A DNA stretch of 64,000 nt, from assembly GCF_004769665.1 (NCBI RefSeq), contig NZ_RQGG01000013.1, forward strand, positions 248,001 to 312,000, written 5' to 3'. How positions within the stretch are numbered: the first letter of the stretch is position 1; every line of letters starts with the position of its first letter. The translations under genes were made by a program, and so were the position numbers. The notes beneath the pieces are model-generated. The model was not told the DNA's origin and made no database searches. It worked only from the letters and a program-made list of their open reading frames with translations. Positions 1-7,891 of the stretch are shown here, in pieces. This stretch comes from Leptospira kemamanensis. GTDB taxonomy: Bacteria > Spirochaetota > Leptospiria > Leptospirales > Leptospiraceae.

Positions 1-781
1 CACGTTTGATGATGTCACCACCCCTCGCGCCAAGAGAATAAAAGACATGGTCTTTTGCCACTTGATAGATTTTGTAACCCTCGATCTTTCCGTCTACCAA
101 ATGAGGGCCAAATCGTGCATTTTTGTAGATGGTATTGGGATCTTTTAGTTTTCGATTCACGTCTTCTCTGGATAGAACTTTTTGAATCGTTTGGCTAGAT
201 GGTCCCAAATTGGAAACGGCACTTGCTTCTTTTGGCCGAATTCTCTCTTTTGCTTGCGCTGGTGTTTCCCCAATATTGACTCGAAGGCTAAGGCCCCCTT
301 TTTTTAAAACCACGTAGTGTTGTTCGATGGTTTGCACTTTGTAACCACCTACCATTTCTCCCACTGCGTATTCTTCCGAGTCGTTGTTTTGTTTTTCACG
401 GATGGTGACCCGTGCAAAAGACCAGTGGCCAGACAGAGTCCCTGTCACGAGCATTTGGTCATCGTCGCCATTGTCTTGAGCAATTTCGGGATCCAGTGGT
501 GTTCCGTCCGCGCCACGTTTTGTGGCATCATTTGGATCATACACTTGGCCTCGGATGAGATTGCCTGTGACAATATCTTCATACGTGCTTACAGCAAGGA
601 TCACTTCTTGTCTTGTTTGTTTGGGACGCACTTGGCTTCCGACATTCATCCCTGTTTCTGTGGAAAAAAGAAGTAAAAGGACAAGTTTCAGTAAATAAGC
701 GAGAGAAAAGGAAAATAATAAAACCGCCGGAATCAATGTAAAAAACTGACTCGATTGGATTCTTTGAAGGATTAAATTCAT
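1..781 (-). CDS. gspC: Type II secretion protein GspC (3' end beyond window)
   Basis: Inner-membrane component of the type II secretion system, which links the inner-membrane platform to the outer-membrane secretin. About 260 codons are visible, read from the ATG at 781; the C-terminus lies beyond base 1. A single membrane segment at residues 10-33 follows a short N-terminus. A periplasmic region with the pattern of the GspC homology region comes next, and the visible end (residues ~185-260) has the form of a PDZ domain closing on the Gly-rich stretch SLGARGGDIIKR. The ATG is preceded by GGGGAGC. The M23 peptidase gene ends 30 bp upstream, so the two may be cotranscribed. The family call rests on domain layout and the PDZ-end motif. 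Confidence 0.8.
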   Translation of the reverse strand, partial: MNLILQRIQSSQFFTLIPAVLLFSFSLAYLLKLVLLLLFSTETGMNVGSQVRPKQTRQEVILAVSTYEDIVTGNLIRGQVYDPNDATKRGADGTPLDPEIAQDNGDDDQMLVTGTLSGHWSFARVTIREKQNNDSEEYAVGEMVGGYKVQTIEQHYVVLKKGGLSLRVNIGETPAQAKERIRPKEASAVSNLGPSSQTIQKVLSREDVNRKLKDPNTIYKNARFGPHLVDGKIEGYKIYQVAKDHVFYSLGARGGDIIKR

Positions 782-791
782 GCTCCCCACA

Positions 792-812
792 AATCGGAGA
801 AAAACTCCGATT
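792..812. other. Perfect 8-bp inverted repeat between M23 peptidase gene and gspC
   Basis: Arms 792-799 (AATCGGAG) and 805-812 (CTCCGATT) flank a 5-base loop. The hairpin includes the stop codon of the peptidase gene and sits just upstream of the gspC Shine-Dalgarno. No T-run follows on either strand, so it is not a standard intrinsic terminator. It could be a processing or attenuating structure in a shared transcript. Confidence 0.5.
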
Positions 813-1818
813 ACATTCCGGCTACTTCAGATTTGGGGAGTTTTGTCACATGTTTTTCAGTCATGCCGAGAGCTGATTCAGGATTCATAATTTTCCCGTT
901 TCGGAACACTTCAAAATGCAAATGAGCGCCAGTCGCTGTACCTGTCCTTCCGACAAGTGCTACCACTCGACCCATCTTCACCGTTTCCCCAACCTCAACT
1001 AAAATCTGAGAACAATGGGCGTAAACTGTTTTATACCCATTTTTGTGTTGGATGGTAACGGAATTTCCATATCCACCGTTTCGACCGGTAAACACAACCT
1101 CACCATCGGCAGCAGAAAGAACAGGTGCCCCTACTTTTGCCGCCAGGTCAAGGCCTGAATGGTATACACGATTGTATTTGTTAAATGGATCTACTCGACG
1201 ACCAAAACGAGAGGTCACTCGGCTTTGCGGAACTGGTAAAATAAAAATCTTTTTTAAAACGACACGAGAGGAAGAAGCATTTTTCACTTGGACTGGAACT
1301 TCCAAAACTTGCCCAATTTTCAATTGGTCAGATGTGAGGGAATTTGCTTTTTTTAGTTTTGCCACATCAATCGAAAAGGAACGAGCAATCTTTGATAAAT
1401 TGTCCTTTTTTTGGACTGTGTATTTTTTTACAACGATCCCTGATTCGTGAACCACGGTATTACTCACAACGGGGGAAACATTGATGTATTTGGGAAGGTC
1501 AAGGGAAGCAAGTTCGACTTCTTCCTCTTCTCCTGTTTGGTTCACACCAACAGAGAATAGTTTTTGCACTTCTTGTTCTTGGGTTTGGTTGCCAAAGAGA
1601 CGAAATACGGTGGAATCACTGTTGGGAAGGCTTTCATTGATTTCTTGTTGGAGTTTTTGGAAAGGATTAGCGAGTAAGCTTGGCCCCGAAACCAAAACAA
1701 TCAGAAATGTTACAAATCGAAGTACCTTCACAGATATTCTATCGGGAACTGAACGGAAGATTCTTGAACAAGAAAGAAAGAAAGCAGGAAAATCAATAGA
1801 ATAGAACAATGAGGGCAT
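811..1818 (-). CDS. LysM and M23 metallopeptidase domain protein
   Basis: Exported peptidoglycan hydrolase or an amidase activator of the NlpD/EnvC type. A hydrophobic export signal lies at about residues 30-50, followed by a linker. A LysM glycan-binding module spans residues 131-176. The C-terminal LytM/M23 domain (about 195-320) has the zinc-site motifs HSGLD (220-224), AHC (~267) and HLHFE (299-303), so it looks catalytically intact. The chosen ATG at 1818 has an AAAGG six bases upstream. A GTG at 1731 would put the signal peptide at the very N-terminus and is a real alternative. It lies between a small lipoprotein gene and gspC on the same strand. Confidence 0.88.
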   Translation of the reverse strand: MPSLFYSIDFPAFFLSCSRIFRSVPDRISVKVLRFVTFLIVLVSGPSLLANPFQKLQQEINESLPNSDSTVFRLFGNQTQEQEVQKLFSVGVNQTGEEEEVELASLDLPKYINVSPVVSNTVVHESGIVVKKYTVQKKDNLSKIARSFSIDVAKLKKANSLTSDQLKIGQVLEVPVQVKNASSSRVVLKKIFILPVPQSRVTSRFGRRVDPFNKYNRVYHSGLDLAAKVGAPVLSAADGEVVFTGRNGGYGNSVTIQHKNGYKTVYAHCSQILVEVGETVKMGRVVALVGRTGTATGAHLHFEVFRNGKIMNPESALGMTEKHVTKLPKSEVAGM

Positions 1819-1827
1819 CCCAAACCT

Positions 1828-2220
1828 TTATTTCTTTGTTTTTTTGGCATTTTGTTCGACGAGTGTGAATTTTTGGTTCACCCACTCTTCTACGTCATCC
1901 AAATCATATTCTCTTTTTTTGATATCATCATTGATGATATAATCTGCCAGTTTCCCTACCGAAGACTCACGTGTCTCTTGGATCGGGTATACCTTCAATT
2001 TCAAAAGAGAGGGAGTTGATTCGATGTAGATCTTAACAAGGGTTCCTTTTTTCCAAACATCCGTTTGGGTAAATTTGATTTCCTCGCGAAGCGCATAAGT
2101 CTTTCCGTCATAGAACTCATTGATCTCCCTTAATCTTTCTTTTTTGATCAAACGTTGTGAACAGTGACTGAACACAAGGAGAAGAACGAGGGGAATTACA
2201 CGAATGATACTACAAACCAA
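1828..2220 (-). CDS. Small putative lipoprotein
   Basis: 130 residues read from a TTG start. The N-terminus is hydrophobic and ends in a lipobox-like LVFSHC, so it should be exported and lipidated at Cys20. The mature part is charged with no motif I recognise. It lies upstream of an M23 peptidase and gspC on the same strand, so it could be an accessory lipoprotein of the type II secretion locus; that is inference from position. The start is uncertain because TTG is the only in-frame candidate before the lipobox. The 96-bp gap to the divergent comM gene must hold promoters for both. Confidence 0.65.
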   Translation of the reverse strand: MVCSIIRVIPLVLLLVFSHCSQRLIKKERLREINEFYDGKTYALREEIKFTQTDVWKKGTLVKIYIESTPSLLKLKVYPIQETRESSVGKLADYIINDDIKKREYDLDDVEEWVNQKFTLVEQNAKKTKK

Positions 2221-2316
2221 AGCAAACTCTCAGGAAAAGTCACCATACTGCCTTATTTATGAAAAGTCTTTTTTATTTTTTGAACCAAAAGCGGAAAAAC
2301 GAGACCCAAAAGGAAT

Positions 2317-3762
2317 GTGAGCCCCAAACGAGCAGAAGTTGGAAGTTTGCTGTATGAATGGAATGGATCGAGAGAGATCCAAGTGGAAGTGGGAATTCGA
2401 AGGGGATTTCCCCATTTTCAAATCTTAGGGAACGTTCCGCAAGACACCAAAGAGGCCAGAGATCGCATCCGTTTGGCTCTGGAGGCTTCTGGGTTCCAGT
2501 TTCCGATCGAAACCATCATCATCAATGTGAAACCGAGTCACATCCCCAAGAGACGGATTTCCCTAGACTTAGCCATGGCCGTTGGAATTTTACAAGCCAC
2601 AGAACAAATCCAAACCAACTCCAAACAGATTTTGTATTTGGGAAACCTTGGCCTTGATGGAAGCCTTGTGGGCGGAAAGGAACTCCTACCCTATCTCTGG
2701 CAAAGGAACCAAACAAAGGATCACATCCTTTGCCTTCCTCGGTCGCTACAAGAAGAATCGTTGCCTGATGGAGAGTATATCTTTCTTTCCCACTTACAAG
2801 AATTAGATGTTTTCTCAAACCAAATTCCAGAACAAAGAAAACAGAATCCATCTTCAAAAGAACAAACCATTTGGGAGGAAGTGTATTTAGATCCTTACCA
2901 AATGAAAACCTTTCAAGGACTTTTGTATGCAGTTCTTGGAAATCATCATAGCGTGTTACTCGGAAGTCCTGGTGTTGGGAAAACCATGTTACACCGGTTA
3001 CTCGAACCACTGCTTCCACCCCATTCCACTAAAGAAAGATCTCATTTGGGAATTTGGACAAGCAGTGGAGAATTTGAAACTCCCACAAACAAAAGGCCAT
3101 TTCGATCACCTCATCATTCCACAACAGAGGTGGGTCTTCTCGGGGGAGGACTTCCCTACCAACCGGGAGAAATTGCAAAAGCAGAAGCAGGGATTTTATA
3201 TTTAGATGAGGCTTTAGAATTTAAAGATCGGATATTAGAAAGTTTACGTTTGCCTATGGAAGATTCTTATATCGAAATTACAAGGATGAATGAAGTCACA
3301 AAAATCAAAACCGATTTCACTCTTCTTCTCTCTACAAATCCTTGCCCCTGTGGGAATTACCAAAGCCAAAACCATTGCCACTGTTCCCTACAAAAAATTC
3401 GTTTGTACCTACAAAAGATCAGTGGTGCATTTCTCGATCGCATCACCATTTTCCAAACATTATTCGAATCCTCATTAGATAGAAACATTCATTTGGAAGA
3501 AGAGAAACTAAAAGAGATTTTAAAAAATCGATTTGTATTTCGAAACGAAAGGAAACTGATTGAAGAAGAATCGCAAACTGTATTAAAACAATTGGATCAA
3601 ACGAAAGAAACGAAACATCTTTCCCTACGAAAGAAAAAACAAATTGTTTCTCTCGCAAGGACGATTGCAGATTGGAACCTCTCCCCTAGAACAAAGGAAG
3701 TACATATTCAAGAGGCTTTGGATTATACTTTGGGATACCAGTGGATTTATAGCCTAGGTTGA
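2317..3762 (+). CDS. comM: ComM/YifB-family Mg-chelatase-like AAA+ ATPase
   Basis: AAA+ ATPase related to ComM, known in other bacteria as a branch-migration helicase that extends strand integration in natural transformation. The N-terminal ChlI-like domain (1-180) precedes the ATPase core. Walker A is GSPGVGKT (216-223), followed by the family signature RPFRSPHH (260-267), the Walker B stretch LYLDE (294-298) and a cysteine cluster NPCPCG...CHC (341-356). At 481 residues it is near the usual ~500. The start is GTG, and the family's VEVGI...G(F/L)P.F.I.G opening begins soon after. An ATG two bases earlier is out of frame. The gene is single, convergent with the next gene without any gap. Confidence 0.9.
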   Translation: MSPKRAEVGSLLYEWNGSREIQVEVGIRRGFPHFQILGNVPQDTKEARDRIRLALEASGFQFPIETIIINVKPSHIPKRRISLDLAMAVGILQATEQIQTNSKQILYLGNLGLDGSLVGGKELLPYLWQRNQTKDHILCLPRSLQEESLPDGEYIFLSHLQELDVFSNQIPEQRKQNPSSKEQTIWEEVYLDPYQMKTFQGLLYAVLGNHHSVLLGSPGVGKTMLHRLLEPLLPPHSTKERSHLGIWTSSGEFETPTNKRPFRSPHHSTTEVGLLGGGLPYQPGEIAKAEAGILYLDEALEFKDRILESLRLPMEDSYIEITRMNEVTKIKTDFTLLLSTNPCPCGNYQSQNHCHCSLQKIRLYLQKISGAFLDRITIFQTLFESSLDRNIHLEEEKLKEILKNRFVFRNERKLIEEESQTVLKQLDQTKETKHLSLRKKKQIVSLARTIADWNLSPRTKEVHIQEALDYTLGYQWIYSLG

Positions 3763-3963
3763 TTATTTGGAAATAAAATGGGATATTTCCATAGCGATCT
3801 TATTGATCGCATAATCCATATAGGCAGGATCATCGATTTTTTTCTTGTAGGTATCAAATTTCTTTTGGATGGTAGATGCCATTCCCCGTTTGCGTAGGAG
3901 GACTGGATCTGGTCCAAATTCTTCGGTTTCTGCTAAATTCCCAAATACAGTAAATTGACTCAT
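3763..3963 (-). CDS. Small hypothetical protein, 66 aa
   Basis: I do not recognise this protein. The ATG at 3963 is chosen because AAGGAAG lies seven bases upstream; an in-frame start at 3984 has no such site. The product is soluble and charged, with a predicted helical C-terminal half (KKFDTYKKKID...). Its stop codon abuts the comM stop codon on the other strand. It may be cotranscribed with yraN upstream, although a weak hairpin separates them. Confidence 0.55.
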   Translation of the reverse strand: MSQFTVFGNLAETEEFGPDPVLLRKRGMASTIQKKFDTYKKKIDDPAYMDYAINKIAMEISHFISK

Positions 3964-3989
3964 GTGGTTACTTCCTTGTAACAATCAAA

Positions 3990-4005
3990 CTCTCATCCTT
4001 GAGAG
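3990..4005 (-). terminator. Weak hairpin between yraN and small gene
   Basis: A six-base stem (CTCTCA/TGAGAG) with a four-base loop is followed on the minus strand by TTTGATT. It could be a weak terminator after yraN. The T-run is short and broken, so confidence is low. Confidence 0.3.
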
Positions 4006-4065
4006 CGTTTCCCTTGTGGGATACAAAACCAATCGGTTCGGTACAAAATTCCCTTGATGAAGTAT

Positions 4066-4410
4066 TTAGAAGATTGACGAATAAAAACGCACTTCCTTTT
4101 TTTCGGTGATATGGAGCAAATTAAAGCTAGTTGTTAGGTGGTAAAAGGCAGGATATTCAGAGATCAAATAGAAATATACCTTCCGCATTCGGAGACGTTT
4201 TGTCTCATGAAGGCATTCTTTGGGATGAAAGCCATTATTTTCCTTCCAAGTTTTGACTTCCGAACAATGCAGAGTTTCGTTCATGAGACTAATTATGTCA
4301 ATTTCACCAAATCGTTTTCGGTAATTTTGAAAGAGTATGGTATGACCCAAAGACTGCAAATACTCCCTAGCAAGGGTTTCTCCTCGTTTACCGATGGTTA
4401 CTTTTTGCAT
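4066..4410 (-). CDS. YraN/UPF0102 family nuclease-fold protein
   Basis: 114-residue member of the YraN family, which has a restriction-endonuclease-like fold and no settled function. The family core is present: GKRGETLAREYLQ at the N-terminus, then the putative catalytic pattern GEIDIIS (residues ~36-42) and EVK (~52-54). The length is normal for the family. ATG start at 4410. YraN often sits next to rnhB and ribosomal genes in other bacteria; here rnhB is about 2.2 kb away on the same strand with the HD-GYP and YlqG/YlqH-like genes between. Confidence 0.82.
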   Translation of the reverse strand: MQKVTIGKRGETLAREYLQSLGHTILFQNYRKRFGEIDIISLMNETLHCSEVKTWKENNGFHPKECLHETKRLRMRKVYFYLISEYPAFYHLTTSFNLLHITEKKEVRFYSSIF

Positions 4411-4517
4411 ATTGATAATCCTGGGAACTTGAACTTTCGTAAACCCTAAAACCTAACAAAGAAAAACGGGGATAATCCTTAAATTCAGAAATCGATTCTA
4501 AAAAGAATACAATCGAA

Positions 4518-5705
4518 TTAGTATATCTGCGAAAAAGGAATGGCTTGTTGGATGTATAAATTGAGATCTTTCATAAGATCTATAAATTCAAGGTGTTTGA
4601 GTCGTTTCCCGTCTGCATCTTTTGTGACACGGATTACGGGTCTAAGAGGTTTGTCTTTATTGGATTCAATGACCATTCCCATTCTGAGGTCAGAAAGAAC
4701 GACACCGGACCCCACCGGAAACATAGAAAGTTTATTTAAAAAGAGTCTCACCATTTTTAAATCAAAACGGTTCACGTTTTCACTGATCATGATCTTCATT
4801 GCTTCATAAGGAAGAATGGCTGTTCGGTAGGGCCTTGGGTGAATCATGGCCGCAAACTGGTCTGCGATCATAAACACTTTTGTGAGTTCTTCGATTTGGT
4901 TGGCTAGGATTCGTTGTGGGTAACCGGATCCATCCACTGCTTCATGGTGTTGTAAGGCGACAATCGCAAGTGAGTTTTTTAATTTTAATCTTTGGGTAAG
5001 GATTTGGTATCCGGTGACTGGGTGGCGTTTGATCGTCTTTAGATCGAGTTCCGTAAGATTGCCTTTTTTCTCAGAAACTTCTTCAGGAACCGTAACCATT
5101 CCGATGTCTGCAAAAAGAGAAGCAAGAGCCAAATCAATGAGTTTGGGTCTAGAGAACTCTAAGAAGTTTCCAAGCATGACGGAAAAGAATGTCGCATAAC
5201 AAATATGAGTGTATAAATAATAACCTGAATGGGAATGGGACAAAAGTAAAATGGGAATTTGTGCGTTTGTTTTGGTATGGTCGGCAATTCGTTCTGCAAT
5301 TTCTCGAAACTCCCGAATCTCCGTATAACGGCCTTCTGATGCTGATTTGTATGTTTTTTGCACCAAATCAAAACAATCTTTAAAGACTGCATTAAATTCC
5401 ACTTTGGAAGAATTGGCTTTCTCTAATAGGTATTTATACCTGGTGGAATTTTCATCATCTTGGTAAAAAGGAAGGTTCGTGTCAAAATAACCTGGTCCAC
5501 TGGCGCCAGAAGATTTGTCATTTTGATCAGCCGTGACTTTTTCCCCATCAGTCAGGATGAAGGTGATCCCAAATTGAACCAGACGGTCTAAGTCTTGTTG
5601 TGTGATGGGTTGGTCTGCTCCAACAAAAACAGTATCCTTATCTAAGTAAAGAGACTTGGTAAACTTAGAACCAGCCTCTAAGTCACGTATGGAGATTTTC
5701 CGCAT
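4518..5705 (-). CDS. HD-GYP-type protein with degenerate HD motif
   Basis: Cytoplasmic protein of the HD-GYP class, whose active members hydrolyse cyclic di-GMP. Residues 1-60 match the short domain often found before HD-GYP in Leptospira and Vibrio proteins. The HD-GYP domain runs from about 150 to 330: a conserved His in the first helix (YTHICYA, ~167), RHP (227-229), HHE (253-255) and DGSGYP (258-263). The defining HDIGK is FADIGM (198-203) here, so the metal-binding His is Ala and the Lys is Met. It is either an impaired enzyme or a sensor. No transmembrane segment. It precedes the yraN gene and follows the FlhB-like gene on the same strand. Confidence 0.82.
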   Translation of the reverse strand: MRKISIRDLEAGSKFTKSLYLDKDTVFVGADQPITQQDLDRLVQFGITFILTDGEKVTADQNDKSSGASGPGYFDTNLPFYQDDENSTRYKYLLEKANSSKVEFNAVFKDCFDLVQKTYKSASEGRYTEIREFREIAERIADHTKTNAQIPILLLSHSHSGYYLYTHICYATFFSVMLGNFLEFSRPKLIDLALASLFADIGMVTVPEEVSEKKGNLTELDLKTIKRHPVTGYQILTQRLKLKNSLAIVALQHHEAVDGSGYPQRILANQIEELTKVFMIADQFAAMIHPRPYRTAILPYEAMKIMISENVNRFDLKMVRLFLNKLSMFPVGSGVVLSDLRMGMVIESNKDKPLRPVIRVTKDADGKRLKHLEFIDLMKDLNLYIQQAIPFSQIY

Positions 5706-5739
5706 AATTGCGTAAATCTTAGTAAGAAGCGTAGAAACA

Positions 5740-6000
5740 TCAATTGTTTTTCTTTTCTCTTTCCAAAACGAGAATCCGAAAGACGGAAGCTACCACTTCA
5801 TACAATTCTCTTGGAATTTCTTTTCCATTAGGGAGATGTGCGAGTGTATTCACCATGATCTCATCTTTTACGATGAAAACCCCTGCTTCTTCGGCAATCC
5901 GAACTAAGTTTTTGGCAAGATTGCCTTCTGCCTTAGCCACTAGTTTCGGAGCATTCTGTTCTTTTGGGTTGTAGGCAAGCGCCACCATTTTCTCTTTCAT
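5740..6000 (-). CDS. FlhB C-terminal-like small protein (FlhX/YlqH type)
   Basis: 86 residues matching only the cytoplasmic C-terminal domain of FlhB, the switch protein of the flagellar export gate. The core AYNP...APKLVAKAEG.LA..I...AEEAGVFIVKD is clear. The autocleavage motif NPTH of full FlhB is replaced by YNPK, so cleavage is not expected. Such stand-alone copies (FlhX, YlqH) can partly replace the FlhB C-terminus in some species. Its ATG overlaps the stop of the preceding gene by four bases (ATGA), which implies translational coupling with the YlqG-like gene. Confidence 0.85.
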   Translation of the reverse strand: MKEKMVALAYNPKEQNAPKLVAKAEGNLAKNLVRIAEEAGVFIVKDEIMVNTLAHLPNGKEIPRELYEVVASVFRILVLEREKKNN

Positions 6001-6674
6001 CTATAATCCCCGTTATAGGAAGATTCTTTCCAGTCCTCAAAACTAAGATCACCAATTTGAGGGAAGACCCGTAATAAATCCTGTAACTTCTGTTTGAGGG
6101 AAAGGGACAACGTAGGATCAGAATTTCGATCCAATTCATTTGTCACAATCTCGATCCGTACTGGATTTGTTTCTTCTGGTTGGTAATAAAAAAAGATCCC
6201 ATAGGGTCCAAACCCTTCCGCCTTCCAAAACACATAGAGAGTAAATCCTTTCTCTTTTGGTTCCACAACCATCTCCAGATTCTCTTTTTTTTCACGAGTG
6301 TGGTAAGAAACAAAACTTGGTTCCTTTGATTCCGAAAGAAGGTAATTCCAAATGCCTTTGTTTGAGGTGGCTTCCCCTGTCTGAGCATCATTCCTCGTCT
6401 GTTTTGTGAAGGTCTCCCAACGAGACAGTTCCTTTGCCCGTTGATTGAGAAACGGATGCGTTAGGAGTGTGTTTTCTCTCTGTGTGTGTGATTCAGTCTG
6501 CGTCTTCGATAGGGAAATTGATTTTGATTCTTTTGGAATCGGAATTTGTATTTTGGATCGGAGGGCCAAACTTCCGTTTGTTTCTACATGTTCTGGAAGT
6601 TGTTTCCCAATCGAACGTAGGAGTTGGGAGAGGGCATTCCCTGAGGAATTAAGTGGGGAAAAGAGAGGGCTCAC
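5997..6674 (-). CDS. Hypothetical protein in YlqG position, upstream of FlhB-like gene
   Basis: About 225 residues with no domain I recognise from sequence alone. The N-terminal half is polar and Ser/Thr/Lys-rich; the C-terminal half (from ~130) is more ordered and includes FTLYVFWKAEGFGPYGIFF. In Bacillus the gene between rnhB and the FlhB-like ylqH is ylqG, a FliK-like protein. The same order here suggests a FliK-type partner for the FlhB-like protein, which is inference from synteny. A GTG at 6674 is preferred because AAGGG lies six bases before it; another GTG at 6698 is possible. Either start overlaps the end of rnhB. Confidence 0.6.
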   Translation of the reverse strand: MSPLFSPLNSSGNALSQLLRSIGKQLPEHVETNGSLALRSKIQIPIPKESKSISLSKTQTESHTQRENTLLTHPFLNQRAKELSRWETFTKQTRNDAQTGEATSNKGIWNYLLSESKEPSFVSYHTREKKENLEMVVEPKEKGFTLYVFWKAEGFGPYGIFFYYQPEETNPVRIEIVTNELDRNSDPTLSLSLKQKLQDLLRVFPQIGDLSFEDWKESSYNGDYR

Positions 6675-7452
6675 TTCCTTCCCTTCGGAGAAAATCACAA
6701 AAACTCAACCTGTGGATGGGAGAAATTCCGAGTTTTCTGAGGGCGTCCCTGTGTTCTTCTGTTCCATACCCTTTGTGTTTGGCAAATCCATAGCCTGGGT
6801 ACTTTCGATCCATCTGTTCCATGTACTCGTCTCGGTAGGTTTTCGCAAGGATGGAGGCCGCAGAAATCGATGGAACTAAATCATCTCCCTTAGGAATCGA
6901 TAGATACCCTTCGATGGGGTTCTTGATTTTGAGTTTGTAGTTTCCATCCAAAAAGAGAAATGGTTTTCGGTTTGGATTTGCTTGAAGATCTCTTTTTTCG
7001 GCAAGCGAATCGAAATGGATTGGAGAACCATTTCTGAGATTTAGGTTTTGGGAAGGAGAGCTTATATTTCCATCTGGATTCGAAGGTTGCTTAGGAGAAC
7101 GTTCCTTCGGCAAGGCACGGCCTATCCCATAAAAGATGGCTTGGTTGATATTGAACTTGTCGATGAATTTTGCACTGACAAAGGATACATGCGAGTACTG
7201 GACGTATTTTAAAATCTCCTTTCGGAGTTCGAGTCGTTTGGGTTCGGGGATTTTTTTGGAGTCGCGTAGACCTTTTAAGATCTCACCAGACTTGATTTTT
7301 TTTAACGTATCGAGATCGAAGGAAACGCAACCCACAGAGACAGGCCCTGCGAGTGTTCCACGACCTGCTTCATCAAAAGAGAAGGTAACAAATTCGGGGA
7401 TTTGGAATTCAGGAAAAAACGGCCGTTTGATGGCCGTTAGATCGAAAGAAAT
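6649..7452 (-). CDS. rnhB: Ribonuclease HII, start codon unclear
   Basis: Cleaves RNA in RNA-DNA hybrids and starts removal of ribonucleotides from DNA. The N-terminal catalytic motif FSFDEAGRGTLAGP is encoded at about 7344-7386. Later family motifs are VSAKFIDKFNINQAIFYG, the ISAASILAKTYRDEYM stretch and YGFAKHKGYGT near the C-terminus. The frame is open from a TAG inside rplS but contains no ATG, GTG or TTG before the catalytic Asp; the first GTG (7335) would delete it. The end given, 7452, is the near-cognate ATT that overlaps the rplS stop (TAATT). ATC at 7401 is another option. A terminator hairpin sits inside this 5' stretch. A poorly conserved insert lies around residues 115-160. Confidence 0.85.
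   Translation of the reverse strand: MSFDLTAIKRPFFPEFQIPEFVTFSFDEAGRGTLAGPVSVGCVSFDLDTLKKIKSGEILKGLRDSKKIPEPKRLELRKEILKYVQYSHVSFVSAKFIDKFNINQAIFYGIGRALPKERSPKQPSNPDGNISSPSQNLNLRNGSPIHFDSLAEKRDLQANPNRKPFLFLDGNYKLKIKNPIEGYLSIPKGDDLVPSISAASILAKTYRDEYMEQMDRKYPGYGFAKHKGYGTEEHRDALRKLGISPIHRLSFCDFLRREGSEPSLFPT
7414..7438 (-). terminator. Intrinsic terminator-like hairpin after rplS
   Basis: On the minus strand a perfect seven-base stem (AACGGCC/GGCCGTT) with a seven-base loop runs directly into TTTTTT. It begins 14 bases past the rplS stop codon, so it has the form and position of the terminator of the rpe-rpsP-rplS run. It also lies inside the open frame that must encode the start of RNase HII, so rnhB may depend on read-through. 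Confidence 0.75.
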
Positions 7453-7883
7453 TATGCGCTAGGTGCTTCCGCTGTGGCTGCTTTCGCTGCCTTAGAAGCT
7501 TCGTCCTGTCTCTTTTTGTCTTTGGCAACAATTGCTTGTCCACCTTTTCTTTCTTTGATACGTCCCGCTTTTCCTTTTTTATCACGGAGATAAAATAGTT
7601 TCGCACGACGAACAGATCCTTTTCGAACGAGTTCAATTTTTGCAATTCTTGGGCTATGAAGTGGGAAAATTCTTTCCACTCCGATATCGTAAGAAACACG
7701 TCTTACAGTGAAAGTTTTGCTTTGTGATTTGTTCGCAATGGAGATCACAATCCCTTCGTAAACCTGAACACGTTCTTTTCCAGATTCAACGATTTTGTAG
7801 TGAACTTTTACAGTATCACCAATTTCGAAATTAAGTTCGTTCTTTGCTTCGCCTGCGAGTGCTGTTTCTAGAATCTGATTCAT
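7452..7883 (-). CDS. rplS: 50S ribosomal protein L19
   Basis: Large-subunit protein at the 30S-50S interface. The family core runs from [13 protein letters not shown] through the GIVISI...TFTVRR motif, [11 protein letters not shown] and [15 protein letters not shown]. Relative to the usual ~115 residues it has an Ala/Lys-rich C-terminal tail of about 30 residues ([15 protein letters not shown]...). The ATG at 7883 (MNQIL) is chosen because it matches the family N-terminus, has AGAGGA just upstream and leaves an 8-base gap to the trmD stop. An upstream ATG at 7931 would add 16 residues and overlap trmD. A terminator-like hairpin follows. Confidence 0.95.
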   Translation of the reverse strand: MNQILETALAGEAKNELNFEIGDTVKVHYKIVESGKERVQVYEGIVISIANKSQSKTFTVRRVSYDIGVERIFPLHSPRIAKIELVRKGSVRRAKLFYLRDKKGKAGRIKERKGGQAIVAKDKKRQDEASKAAKAATAEAPSA

Positions 7884-7891
7884 GGCTTCCT

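Noticed and set aside
4411..4517. Possible terminator after the HD-GYP gene
   Set aside because: A/T-rich partial inverted repeats around AATCGATT exist, but no stable stem followed by a T-run on the minus strand.
6467..6879. Plus-strand frames opposite rnhB and the YlqG-like gene
   Set aside because: They are antisense shadows of genes with clear motifs or synteny and have Cys/Phe/Val-rich products.
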